From assembly GCA_963747335.1 (NCBI GenBank), contig CAVVEV010000002.1, positions 62,001-126,000 on the forward strand: a stretch of DNA of 64,000 bases. Reading direction: 5' to 3'. The notes below the pieces were generated by a model. It searched no databases. It saw only the letters and a program-made list of their open reading frames with translations, and was not told where the DNA came from. Shown here piece after piece: positions 52,371 to 60,534 of this stretch. The first letter of the stretch is position 1, and each line of letters starts with the position of its first letter. The stretch comes from Prado023 sp963747335 (lineage in GTDB: Bacteria > Actinomycetota > Actinomycetes > S36-B12 > CAIYMF01). Made by a program: the position numbers and the translations under genes.

Positions 52371-53304
52371 CGACCCGAACTGGCCGAGGGCGTCCGCCTG
52401 GATCCAGGCCTGCACCGAGGAGCACCGGTGGCCATCAAGCCGTTCCCCGCGGCCGGTCCAGATGGCGCTGCTGGGAGTGCCAGCGCACACGACCTCGATC
52501 TCGCCGACGCGCGCCGACACGACGCCCGCCGCCATCCGCGCCGCCCTGGCGCGCTGCTCCACGTACGCCGCCTCCGCGGACGTCGACCTCACCGAGCTCA
52601 TGCTCGTCGACCTCGGTGACCAGGCCGACCCGGACACCACTGCCGGCGAGCGCGAGACGATCGAGGCGGTCCGGCTCTTCCCCAGTGCACCGGTCCTGGC
52701 CCTCGGCGGGGACAACTCCATCACGTTCGCGGTGGCCCATGGCGCCTGCGCCGACGGGCTGATCACCCTGGATGCCCACCACGACCTGCGCGACGGCCGC
52801 TCCAACGGGTCCCCGGTGCGCCGGCTGGTCGAGTCGGGACTCGACGGCCGACGCGTGGTGCAGATCGGCATCCGCGACTTCGCGAACTCCGGCCACTACG
52901 CCGCCCGAGCCCGGGAGCTCGGGATCACTGTGATCAGCCGCGAGGAGCTCGAGCGCCGGCCGATCGCCGACGCGATGGCCGAGGCGCTGGAGATCGCCGC
53001 GGGCGGTCCGGCCGGGCGCGTGCACGTCGACCTCGACGTCGACGTCTGCGACCGGAGCGTGGCCCCGGCATGCCCCGCGTCCCTGCCCGGCGGGATCAGC
53101 GCCCGCGAGCTGCTCGCCGCCGCGCGGGCAGCCGGGATCGACCACCGCGTGGTCAGCCTGGACATCACAGAGGTGGACGCCGGCGCCGACACCCCCGACG
53201 GCCGCACCGTCCGCCTGGCCGCCCTGTGCGTGCTGGAGGTCGCCGTCGGCGTGCTGCTCCGCGGACGAGCGCGACTGACGGAGTCACGCGGGGATCGACC
53301 CTGA
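52342..53304 (+). CDS. hutG: Formimidoylglutamase-type ureohydrolase with atypical metal site
   Basis: A 320-residue arginase-fold enzyme, expected to split formiminoglutamate to glutamate and formamide. Metal-site motifs: LGGDNSITFAVAHG with Asn125 where most ureohydrolases have His, DAHHDLRDG with Asp144, His146 and Asp148, and DLDVDVCDRSVAP with Asp232, Asp234 and Asp237. The Asn form matches what I recall of actinobacterial HutG. ATG 52342 follows CGGGAG and overlaps hutI by 29 bases; ATG 52363 is an alternative. It ends the hut operon. Confidence 0.92.
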   Translation: MLTVTWPMADDPNWPRASAWIQACTEEHRWPSSRSPRPVQMALLGVPAHTTSISPTRADTTPAAIRAALARCSTYAASADVDLTELMLVDLGDQADPDTTAGERETIEAVRLFPSAPVLALGGDNSITFAVAHGACADGLITLDAHHDLRDGRSNGSPVRRLVESGLDGRRVVQIGIRDFANSGHYAARARELGITVISREELERRPIADAMAEALEIAAGGPAGRVHVDLDVDVCDRSVAPACPASLPGGISARELLAAARAAGIDHRVVSLDITEVDAGADTPDGRTVRLAALCVLEVAVGVLLRGRARLTESRGDRP

Positions 53305-53324
53305 CCGCCTCCGTCGCCCTGACC

Positions 53325-53885
53325 TCAGACGACCTCGCCCAGGGCGGCGATCACGTCGGCCTTGCGGGGCGCGCCCGTGGCGCGCGTGCGGATCCGACCG
53401 GTCGAGTCCAGGACCAGCACGGTCGGCGTCCGTGTGATGTCGAGCTGGCGCACGAGGTCCAGGTGCGACTCGGCGTCGATCTCGATGTGCACCACTCCGG
53501 GGACCATCCCGGCCACATCGGCGAGCACCACCCGGGTCGCCCGGCACGGCGTGCAGAAGGCGGAGGAGAACTGCAGGAGGGTGGCCCGCTCACCCAGCGG
53601 ATGGGCCAGGTCAGCCGAACCCAGGACATCAGCTGCGGGGATCACGGTGTGGTCGTCGACCTCGATCTGATGCCCGTCGACGATCAGCGGCTCGGAGTCG
53701 TCCGGCGCCCCGACCTCGGCCGAACCGCCAGCCGCACCGACGGCCGAACCGCCCACCCCATCGGGGATCGGCGCCGTGACCGGACCTGCCGGCACGCTGC
53801 GCATCCGGCCATCCGTGCGCTGGCGCCAGAGCCCGAACAGCGTGGCAGCACCCAGCACGACGAGGAGCACGTAGACGCCGGTCAT
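53325..53885 (-). CDS. Membrane-anchored thioredoxin-fold protein
   Basis: A 186-residue protein: one N-terminal membrane helix (VYVLLVVLGAATLFGLW), a Gly/Ala/Asp-rich linker, then a thioredoxin domain with active site SSAFCTPCRATRVVL and the cis-Pro in DITRTPTVLVLDS. The thioredoxin domain probably lies outside the membrane or at its face. It is divergent from glnR, a position occupied by a thioredoxin-like gene in mycobacteria, where sulfurtransferase genes also lie nearby. Confidence 0.92.
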   Translation of the reverse strand: MTGVYVLLVVLGAATLFGLWRQRTDGRMRSVPAGPVTAPIPDGVGGSAVGAAGGSAEVGAPDDSEPLIVDGHQIEVDDHTVIPAADVLGSADLAHPLGERATLLQFSSAFCTPCRATRVVLADVAGMVPGVVHIEIDAESHLDLVRQLDITRTPTVLVLDSTGRIRTRATGAPRKADVIAALGEVV

Positions 53886-53980
53886 GGCCGGTACAACACC
53901 TCCGGGCTGGGTGGGGATTCCCATCCTGCCGTATCCTCATCCCCAGTGATCGCCACATCGCGACGGATCGGAGTCCGCCC

Positions 53981-54709
53981 ATGAGCAGGCTGCTGCTGAT
54001 GACGGCCTCGCTGGGGCCCTCCGGAGAGGTGCTGCCGGCACTGGGCCTCCTCGCCCACCACGTCCGCGTCCTCCCGGCCGAGGCCAGCGCCCTGCTCAAC
54101 GCCCCGAAGTCCGATGCGCTGCTCATCGACGGCCGCCGCGACCTGGCCCACATCCGCGCCCTGACCCGCCTCATCCGCCAGACCGGCGTCGACTGCCCCG
54201 TCATCCTGATCACCACGGAGGGTGGCCTGGCCGCAGTCAACGCTGAGTGGGGCATCGACGACGTCCTGCTCGACGCGGCCGGTCCGGCTGAGGTTGAGGC
54301 CCGCCTGCGCCTGGCCATCGGCCGGGTGATCGTGGCCGAGGAGGCCGACACCGACGGCGAGATGCGCCTCGGCGACCTCGTGATCGACGAGAGCGCCTAC
54401 AGCGCGCGCATCCGGGGACGCAGCCTGGACCTCACGTTCAAGGAGTTCGAGCTCCTGCGGTTCCTCGCCTCCCACGGCGGACGCGTCTTCACCCGTGCCC
54501 AGCTCCTGCAGGAGGTCTGGGGCTACGACTACTTCGGTGGCACTCGCACTGTGGACGTCCACGTGCGCCGCCTGCGGGCCAAGCTGGGCGCCGAGCACGA
54601 GGGGCTCATCGGCACCGTGCGCAATGTGGGGTACCGGTTCGTCCCACCGCGCCAGGACGAGGTCCTGGATGTCGCGACGGCCGCGACCCTGCGTGAACCC
54701 GTGCGGTGA
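53981..54709 (+). CDS. glnR: Orphan nitrogen regulator GlnR
   Basis: A 242-residue OmpR-type regulator without a kinase partner. The N-terminal receiver-like domain reads LLLMTASLGPSGEVLPALGLL, LLIDGRRDLAHIRALTRL, then TEGGLAAVNAEWGIDDVLLD; it lacks the full acidic pocket of phospho-receivers, as in GlnR. The winged helix (LDLTFKEFELLRFLASHGG, EVWGYDYFGGTRTVDVHVR, GTVRNVGYRFV) is nearly identical to Streptomyces and mycobacterial GlnR. It would control ammonium assimilation genes. Its stop overlaps mshD. Confidence 0.96.
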   Translation: MSRLLLMTASLGPSGEVLPALGLLAHHVRVLPAEASALLNAPKSDALLIDGRRDLAHIRALTRLIRQTGVDCPVILITTEGGLAAVNAEWGIDDVLLDAAGPAEVEARLRLAIGRVIVAEEADTDGEMRLGDLVIDESAYSARIRGRSLDLTFKEFELLRFLASHGGRVFTRAQLLQEVWGYDYFGGTRTVDVHVRRLRAKLGAEHEGLIGTVRNVGYRFVPPRQDEVLDVATAATLREPVR

Positions 54710-55671
54710 GTGCGCCCGACGTCCGCATCCGGGTCACGTCCCATCTGAGCGACCAGGAGGTCCGCGCCGCACTGGCGCTGGCCGAGGAGTCGGCACGCGC
54801 CGACGGGGCCTACCCGCTCAGTGAGCATGTGGTGCTGCACCTGCGCCACGGCGACAGCGGCTCCCTGCACCTCCTGGCCGAGCAGCACGGAACCCCCGTG
54901 CTCCTCGGCTACGCCCACCTCGATGTCAGCGACGCCGCCGAGGGGCCTTCCGCGGAGCTGGCGGTGAGCCCCACGGTCAGGCGACAGGGCGTGGGCGGCA
55001 TGCTGGTGCGGGAGCTGGTCTCACTGTCCGATCCGCACCCCGGGCGGCTGCGCCTCTGGGCCCACGGCGCAGACGCGGCCGCGAACGAGTTGGCCTCCGC
55101 CCACGGCTTCCACCGTGTGCGCCGACTCTGGCAGCTGCGTCGCTCCCTGTTCGCCCCGCTGGATCCCGGGGCGATACCGGAGGGGATCACCCTGCGCTCG
55201 TTCGACGCGCAGCGCGACATCCCCGGCTGGCTGACCCTCAATGCCGCCGCCTTCGCTGACCTTGCGGACCAGGGTGGCTGGACCCGCGAGGACCTCGAGC
55301 GCCGCATGGCCGAGCCCTGGTTCGATCCCAGCGGGTTCCTGATGGCCGAGGCCACCGACGGCCGACTGGTCGGGTTCCACTGGACCAAGGTGCACAGCCA
55401 CGGTCACGGTCACCACCCGCCCGGGGACCACGAACACACGTCGCATGGAGTCCACGAGCCGATCGGCGAGGTCTACGTCCTGGGTGTGGACCCGGGCATG
55501 CGCGGGCAGGGCCTGGGCCGCAGCCTGACGCTGGCGGGCCTGCACCACCTGCGGCGTCAGGGCCTCGCCTCCGCCCTGCTGTACGTCGATGCCGACAATG
55601 TCAGCGCGATCTCCTTGTACAAGGCGCTGGGGTTCGCCGCCTGGGACAGCGACACGCTGTTCCGTCGATAG
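54706..55671 (+). CDS. mshD: Mycothiol synthase with His-rich insertion
   Basis: A 321-residue protein with two GNAT domains that acetylates Cys-GlcN-inositol to mycothiol. N-terminal domain: AELAVSPTVRRQGVGGMLV, WAHGADAAANELASAHGF. C-terminal domain: FDAQRDIPGWLTLNAAAF, LVGFHWTKVH, GEVYVLGVDPGMRGQGLG, VDADNVSAISLYKALGF. Between WTKVH and GEVYV there is an added loop of about 22 residues (about 231-252) with nine His within residues 230-250 (HSHGHGHHPPGDHEHTSHG). GTG 54706 overlaps the glnR stop (GTGA). Confidence 0.95.
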   Translation: MSAPDVRIRVTSHLSDQEVRAALALAEESARADGAYPLSEHVVLHLRHGDSGSLHLLAEQHGTPVLLGYAHLDVSDAAEGPSAELAVSPTVRRQGVGGMLVRELVSLSDPHPGRLRLWAHGADAAANELASAHGFHRVRRLWQLRRSLFAPLDPGAIPEGITLRSFDAQRDIPGWLTLNAAAFADLADQGGWTREDLERRMAEPWFDPSGFLMAEATDGRLVGFHWTKVHSHGHGHHPPGDHEHTSHGVHEPIGEVYVLGVDPGMRGQGLGRSLTLAGLHHLRRQGLASALLYVDADNVSAISLYKALGFAAWDSDTLFRR

Positions 55672-55705
55672 ACTCACTGGTCACCGCACCGGCCAGGAGG
55701 TTGTC

Positions 55706-57856
55706 ATGTCCGACACAGCGACTCAGCCGCATGTGGAGGCGCAGGCCGCAGGGGCTGCTGACGCACCCGCCATCCCCCCGAACCCCGCGCCCCTCCCGGC
55801 TGATCGCTTCGCGGATCGCGAGCTCTCCTGGCTCGCGTTCAACGAGCGCGTCCTCGAGCTCGCCGAGGACGAGACCCTGCCCCTGCTCGAGCGGGCCAAG
55901 TTCCTGGCGATCTTCGCCTCGAACCTCGACGAGTTCTTCATGGTCCGCGTGGCCGGCCTCAAGCGCCGGATCGATGCCGGGATCGCCGTCCGGGCAGCCA
56001 GCGGGCTCATGCCCCGCGACCTCCTCGAGCTGATCCTGAGCCGGACCCGAGCCCTGATGGACCGGCACGCGGCCTGTTTCGGTGACTCCGTCCTGCCCGG
56101 GCTGAGGGCGCAGGGGATCCAGCTGCTGCGCTACAACCAGGCGACCGACGACGAGCGGGCCGCACTCCAGCGCACCTTCGCCGACAAGGTCTTCCCGGTC
56201 CTGACGCCGCTGGCCGTCGACCCCGCCCACCCGTTCCCCTACATCTCCGGGCTGAGCCTCAACCTGGCCGTCGTCGTGCGCAACCCGGGCACCGGGACGG
56301 AGCTGTTCGCGCGCGTGAAGGTGCCCCAGAGCCTGCCGCGGTTCCTCCAGGTCGGCCCTGAGAGGTTCGTGCCCCTCGAGGACGTGATCGCCGCGAACCT
56401 GTCCGACCTCTTCCCCGGCATGGAGATCCTGCAGCAGCACAGCTTCCGGGTCACCCGCAACGAGGACGTCGAGGTCGAGGAGGACGACGCGGAGAACCTG
56501 CTCAAGGCCCTCGAGCGCGAGCTCAACCGTCGCCGCTTCGGGCCGCCCGTCCGACTCGAGGTGGAGCGCTCGATCGACCCCTACGTGCTCGAGCTGCTCA
56601 TCCGCGAGCTGGGGATCTCCGAGGAGGAGGTGTTCCCCCTGCCCGGTCCACTGGACCTGACAGGCCTGTGGACGATCGTCGGGCTGGACCGCGAGGACCT
56701 CAAGGAGGCCAAGTTCCTGCCCAAGACCAGCCTGCAGCTGTCCGAGGTCGAGACTGCCGCCCCGCCGGACGTCCTGGAGGCGATGCGCGACCACGACGTG
56801 CTGCTGCACCACCCCTACGACAGCTTCTCCACCAGCGTCCAGCGGTTCCTCGAGCAGGCCGCGGCCGACCCGAAGGTGCTGGCCATCAAGCAGACGCTGT
56901 ACCGGACGTCGGGCGACTCCCCGATCGTCGACGCCCTCATCGACGCCGCTCAGGCCGGCAAGCAGGTCCTGGCACTGGTGGAGATCAAGGCCCGGTTCGA
57001 CGAGAGGGCCAACATCTCGTGGGCGCGCAAGCTGGAGCGCCAGGGAGTCCACGTGGTCTATGGCCTCGTCGGTCTGAAGACGCACTGCAAGCTGAGCATG
57101 GTCGTCCGTGACGACGGCGAGCGGCTGCGCCGCTACGTGCACATCGGTACCGGCAACTACCACCCCAAGACCGCCCGGCTGTACGAGGACCTGGGCCTGC
57201 TCACGACCGACCCGGCGGTCGGCGAGGACGTCTCGAACGTCTTCAACGTGCTGTCGGGCTACTCGATGAACACCACGTACAACCGGCTGCTCGTGGCGCC
57301 GCACTCGATCCGCACGGGCCTGGTGGAACGGATCGAGCGCGAGATCGCGCACCATCGTGCGGGGCGTCCAGCCCGCGTGCGCTTCAAGTGCAACTCGATC
57401 GTCGACGAGGGGATCATCGACTCGCTCTACCGGGCGTCCCAGGCGGGAGTCCCTGTGGACATCTGGGTCCGTGGGATCTGTGCGGTCCGACCCGGCGTGC
57501 CGGGCCTGAGCGACAACGTCCGGGTGCACTCGGTGCTGGGCCGGTTCCTCGAGCACAGCCGCGCCTACGAGTTCGCCAACGGGGGCGACACCGAGACCTG
57601 GATCGGCTCGGCGGACCTCATGCACCGCAACCTCGACCGCCGGGTAGAGGTCCTGGTGCGCCTGGGATCCGAGCACGCGGCGCAGGTCGCGACGTTGATC
57701 GACATGGGCTTCGACGATGCCACGAAGGCGTGGATCGGCCAGCCCGACGGGTCCTGGACCCCGCACATCACCGACGCGGACGGGGAGCCGTGCCGGGACC
57801 TCCAGGAGCACCTGATCGAGGTGCGTTCGGCCCGATCCCGGCGGAAGACGGGCTGA
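55706..57856 (+). CDS. ppk: Polyphosphate kinase 1
   Basis: A 716-residue enzyme that polymerises ATP gamma-phosphate into polyphosphate. It has the N, head and two catalytic domains: ELSWLAFNERVLELAED, LKRRIDAGI, AIKQTLYRTSGDSPIVDALI, VELKARFDE-like VEIKARFDERANI, the phosphohistidine region YVHIGTGNYHPKTARLYED near residue 478, and MHRNLDRRVEVLV near 640. CAGGAGG lies before ATG 55706. It is followed by the CYTH-CHAD gene, whose family binds polyphosphate. Confidence 0.97.
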   Translation: MSDTATQPHVEAQAAGAADAPAIPPNPAPLPADRFADRELSWLAFNERVLELAEDETLPLLERAKFLAIFASNLDEFFMVRVAGLKRRIDAGIAVRAASGLMPRDLLELILSRTRALMDRHAACFGDSVLPGLRAQGIQLLRYNQATDDERAALQRTFADKVFPVLTPLAVDPAHPFPYISGLSLNLAVVVRNPGTGTELFARVKVPQSLPRFLQVGPERFVPLEDVIAANLSDLFPGMEILQQHSFRVTRNEDVEVEEDDAENLLKALERELNRRRFGPPVRLEVERSIDPYVLELLIRELGISEEEVFPLPGPLDLTGLWTIVGLDREDLKEAKFLPKTSLQLSEVETAAPPDVLEAMRDHDVLLHHPYDSFSTSVQRFLEQAAADPKVLAIKQTLYRTSGDSPIVDALIDAAQAGKQVLALVEIKARFDERANISWARKLERQGVHVVYGLVGLKTHCKLSMVVRDDGERLRRYVHIGTGNYHPKTARLYEDLGLLTTDPAVGEDVSNVFNVLSGYSMNTTYNRLLVAPHSIRTGLVERIEREIAHHRAGRPARVRFKCNSIVDEGIIDSLYRASQAGVPVDIWVRGICAVRPGVPGLSDNVRVHSVLGRFLEHSRAYEFANGGDTETWIGSADLMHRNLDRRVEVLVRLGSEHAAQVATLIDMGFDDATKAWIGQPDGSWTPHITDADGEPCRDLQEHLIEVRSARSRRKTG

Positions 57857-57923
57857 GATCTGTTCATCTTCGGGTGTCATGATGCGTCCCGCTAGTCCTG
57901 CTTTGCACCACTGGAAGGCCGAT

Positions 57924-59471
57924 GTGAGCACGCCCTCAACCACCGATCACGTGGAGCGCACGCTGCGCGTCCATGCCCTGTTCCGCATGCCCGACCTCGT
58001 GGGCCTGGTCCCCGGGCTGGCCGGGACCACCCTCGACACGGGGATCGCGCGCGTCGACCGACGACCCTCCGTGCAGGTGCGCTCGGTCTACCACGACACC
58101 GAGGACCTGCGCCTGATCCGCTGGGGAGTGCTGCTGCGGCGCCGAGCCGGCGGCTCGGATGAGGGCTGGCATCTCACGCTGCCCGTGGACGGCGCCACGG
58201 CGGGCACCGTCGACGAGATGCGCCTGCCGCTGGACGCGGGCGAGCCCGGGCAGGTGCCCACGGTGATGGCCGACGTGGTGACGGCCCTGGCTCGACGCAA
58301 TCCGCTGATCCCGGTCGCCAGCCTGCACACCCAGCGCACGACGCTGGTCCTGCACGACTCCGACGACGTGGCCGTTGCTGAGCTCGTCGACGACGTCGTG
58401 TCGATCATGGACGGCGACGTCGTGGCCGGCCGGTTCCGTGAGCTCGCCGTCCGCTCGCTGGGTGAGGACCCGACCGCCCTGGACCCGGTCATCGAGCTGC
58501 TGATGGCCCACGGGGCCATCCCCGGCACGACGTCGAAGGCCGTCAGCGCCCTGGGCCCAGCAGCCAAGGGCGACCCCGACGTCGTCGAGGCCGACAACGT
58601 CAGCCCTGATGATCCCGCCGGTGATGCTGTCCACGCCCACCTGCTCACCCACGTTCGCCGCTTCCTGCTGCAGGACACCCGGGTCCGCCGCGATCTGCCC
58701 GACTCGGTGCACCAGATGCGCGTGGCCGCACGGCGGCTGCGCAGCGGCCTGCGCGTGTTCTCCCCGCTCGTGGATCCGGACTGGTCGCGCCACCTGCGCG
58801 ACGAACTCGGCTGGGCCGCCTCGGAACTGGGCCTGAGCCGGGACTCGGAGGTCCTGCTGGCCCGCCTCGACGCCCACGCCGACGAGTTGGGCGATGAGGA
58901 CGCGGAGAGGATCCACTCCCACGTCGACCCGCTGATGCAGGTCAAGGTGGAGGCCGGACGTGCCGAGGCTCTCGGGGCGATGCGCTCGGAGCGGCACCTC
59001 GCCCTCCTCGACGACCTGGTCGACGCCGCAGCCAACCCGCAGCTGACCGAAGCGGCGGCAGCCCCGGCACGTGACGCCCTGCCCCCGCTGTTCGACAAGG
59101 CGTGGCGCAAGCTCGCCCGCGAGGTCAAGGCCCTGACGCTGGACGGCCCGGCCGACGAGTGGCACGAGACCCGGATCACCGCGAAGCGGGCCCGCTACGC
59201 CGCGGAGGCCCTCGTACCCGTCTTCGGCGCACCCGCCAAGGGATTGGCGACGTCGCTGAGCAACGTCACCGAGCAGCTCGGTGAGCACCAGGATGCCTCG
59301 ATCGCCCAGGAGACCTGCCGGGAGCTCGCCGAGCACTTCGACGGTCCCACCGGGTTCTCCCTGGGACTGCTGCACGCCTATGAGGTGGAGTGCGAGCTGA
59401 TCGCGCGCATCCGGATGAAGGAGCAGTGGCCGGGGGTCCGGAACCTGCGCTCCCAGACTCAGCTGGGCTAG
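57924..59471 (+). CDS. CYTH and CHAD domain protein
   Basis: A 515-residue protein. Residues 5-200 form a CYTH (triphosphate tunnel) domain: VERTLRVHALFRMPDL, VRSVYHDTEDLRLIRWGVLLR with basic residues, WHLTLPVDG, VAELVDDVVSIMDGD. Residues 230-515 form a CHAD helical domain rich in His and Arg: VRRDLPDSVHQMRVAARRLRS, WHETRITAKRARYAAE. CHAD domains bind polyphosphate. GTG 57924 follows GGAAGG; ATGs at 57879-57882 are less likely. It lies downstream of ppk and was presumably co-selected with it. Confidence 0.95.
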   Translation: MSTPSTTDHVERTLRVHALFRMPDLVGLVPGLAGTTLDTGIARVDRRPSVQVRSVYHDTEDLRLIRWGVLLRRRAGGSDEGWHLTLPVDGATAGTVDEMRLPLDAGEPGQVPTVMADVVTALARRNPLIPVASLHTQRTTLVLHDSDDVAVAELVDDVVSIMDGDVVAGRFRELAVRSLGEDPTALDPVIELLMAHGAIPGTTSKAVSALGPAAKGDPDVVEADNVSPDDPAGDAVHAHLLTHVRRFLLQDTRVRRDLPDSVHQMRVAARRLRSGLRVFSPLVDPDWSRHLRDELGWAASELGLSRDSEVLLARLDAHADELGDEDAERIHSHVDPLMQVKVEAGRAEALGAMRSERHLALLDDLVDAAANPQLTEAAAAPARDALPPLFDKAWRKLAREVKALTLDGPADEWHETRITAKRARYAAEALVPVFGAPAKGLATSLSNVTEQLGEHQDASIAQETCRELAEHFDGPTGFSLGLLHAYEVECELIARIRMKEQWPGVRNLRSQTQLG

Positions 59472-59475
59472 TGCC

Positions 59476-60414
59476 ATGTCGAGCATGCCGCGCGACGTGA
59501 TCCGCGCCGCCGGGGTCGTCCTGACCCGGGGCGTGGGCAAGGACCTGGAGGTCGCCGTCATCCATCGGCGCCGGCGGCGGGACTGGTCGCTGCCCAAGGG
59601 CAAGTTCGAGCCCGGGGAGCACGCGATCGAGACCGCTGTCCGCGAGACCGTGGAGGAGACCGGCTTCACGCCAGTCCTCGACGTCCCGCTGCCCACCCAG
59701 CGCTATCGGGTCGACGGAGCGCCCAAGACCGTCGAATACTGGCGGGCGAGCGTGGTCCGGGGGGAGTTCGTCGAGAACAAGGAGGTCGATCGGCTGCGCT
59801 GGCTGCGCCCCAAGGAGGCCGCCCAACTCATGACCTACCCCCGCGACGGCCAGCTGATCGCGCTGGCCGCACGGACCCCACCCACCATCCCGTTCATGCT
59901 TCTGCGACACACCAGCGCGGAGAAGCGGGTCGACTGGGCGCTGCGGACGGGCCGGGATCGGTCGGACCCCGCCCGGGGGCTGCTCGTCCATGGCGAGTGG
60001 GAGGCCGGTCGGCTGATCCCCCTGATCGAGGCGTTCGGGATCCGGCACCTGCACTCCTCTGACGCTGAGCGCTGCCTGGGGACCCTGCGGCCGGCTGCGG
60101 CGGCGATCGGGTCCGGGATCCGACTGGAACCGACGATCAATGAGGACGCATTCCTCGCCGACCCTGGGCCCGGGCTGACCCGCACCGTCGAGATGTTCAA
60201 CCAGCCGTGGCCGACCGCACTCTGCTCGCACCGGCCGGTGATCCCCGGCCAGCTCGACGCCCTGCGCTCAGCGGCAGGTGGACCCAAGTTCCTGCATCGC
60301 GTGGCCCCGGGCGGCTTCTTCGTCTTCCACCGCACCTGGGTCAACCAGCCGGAGGACCTCACGGTGCGCACAGTCGCCGCCGAGCAGCACGACCTCCCCC
60401 CAGCCCACGCGTGA
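59476..60414 (+). CDS. mutT1: NUDIX hydrolase with histidine-phosphatase domain, MutT1-like
   Basis: A 312-residue two-domain protein. The NUDIX domain has the box GKFEPGEHAIETAVRETVEE at about 43-62. The second domain is a histidine-phosphatase fold (FMLLRHTSAEKRVDW near 138, LHSSDAERCLGTLRPAA). Mycobacterial MutT1 has this pair and degrades 8-oxo-dGTP and diadenosine polyphosphates. The gene starts 4 bases after the CHAD stop and is in the same unit as ppk. Confidence 0.93.
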   Translation: MSSMPRDVIRAAGVVLTRGVGKDLEVAVIHRRRRRDWSLPKGKFEPGEHAIETAVRETVEETGFTPVLDVPLPTQRYRVDGAPKTVEYWRASVVRGEFVENKEVDRLRWLRPKEAAQLMTYPRDGQLIALAARTPPTIPFMLLRHTSAEKRVDWALRTGRDRSDPARGLLVHGEWEAGRLIPLIEAFGIRHLHSSDAERCLGTLRPAAAAIGSGIRLEPTINEDAFLADPGPGLTRTVEMFNQPWPTALCSHRPVIPGQLDALRSAAGGPKFLHRVAPGGFFVFHRTWVNQPEDLTVRTVAAEQHDLPPAHA

Positions 60415-60425
60415 CCGTCGCGCCC

Positions 60426-60532
60426 GCCCCCCAGGCGATTTGATCCAAGGCTGCTGCGCCTACGCCCATTTGGTCCAAGTCCCGGGCGCTCAACACGCCT
60501 GGTTCTTGGATCAAATCGTGATCTTGGGGGGC
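60426..60532. repeat. Nested inverted repeat between convergent mutT1 and pstB
   Basis: An outer pair GCCCCCCA (60426-60433) and TGGGGGGC (60525-60532) encloses an inner perfect 14-bp pair: CGATTTGATCCAAG (60436-60449) and CTTGGATCAAATCG (60505-60518). Within the loop a direct variant, ATTTGGTCCAAG (60468-60479), repeats the inner arm. It lies between two convergent stops, so termination or a mobile repeat-type palindrome are possible. The lower-GC TTTGATCCAAG core stands out from the surroundings. Confidence 0.75.
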
Positions 60533-60534
60533 GA

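Noticed and set aside
55601..57943. Long open frame on the minus strand opposite ppk (about 780 codons)
   Set aside because: High GC at third positions keeps antisense frames open. The plus-strand protein is a clear Ppk1 with all motifs, and the antisense product has no recognisable domain.
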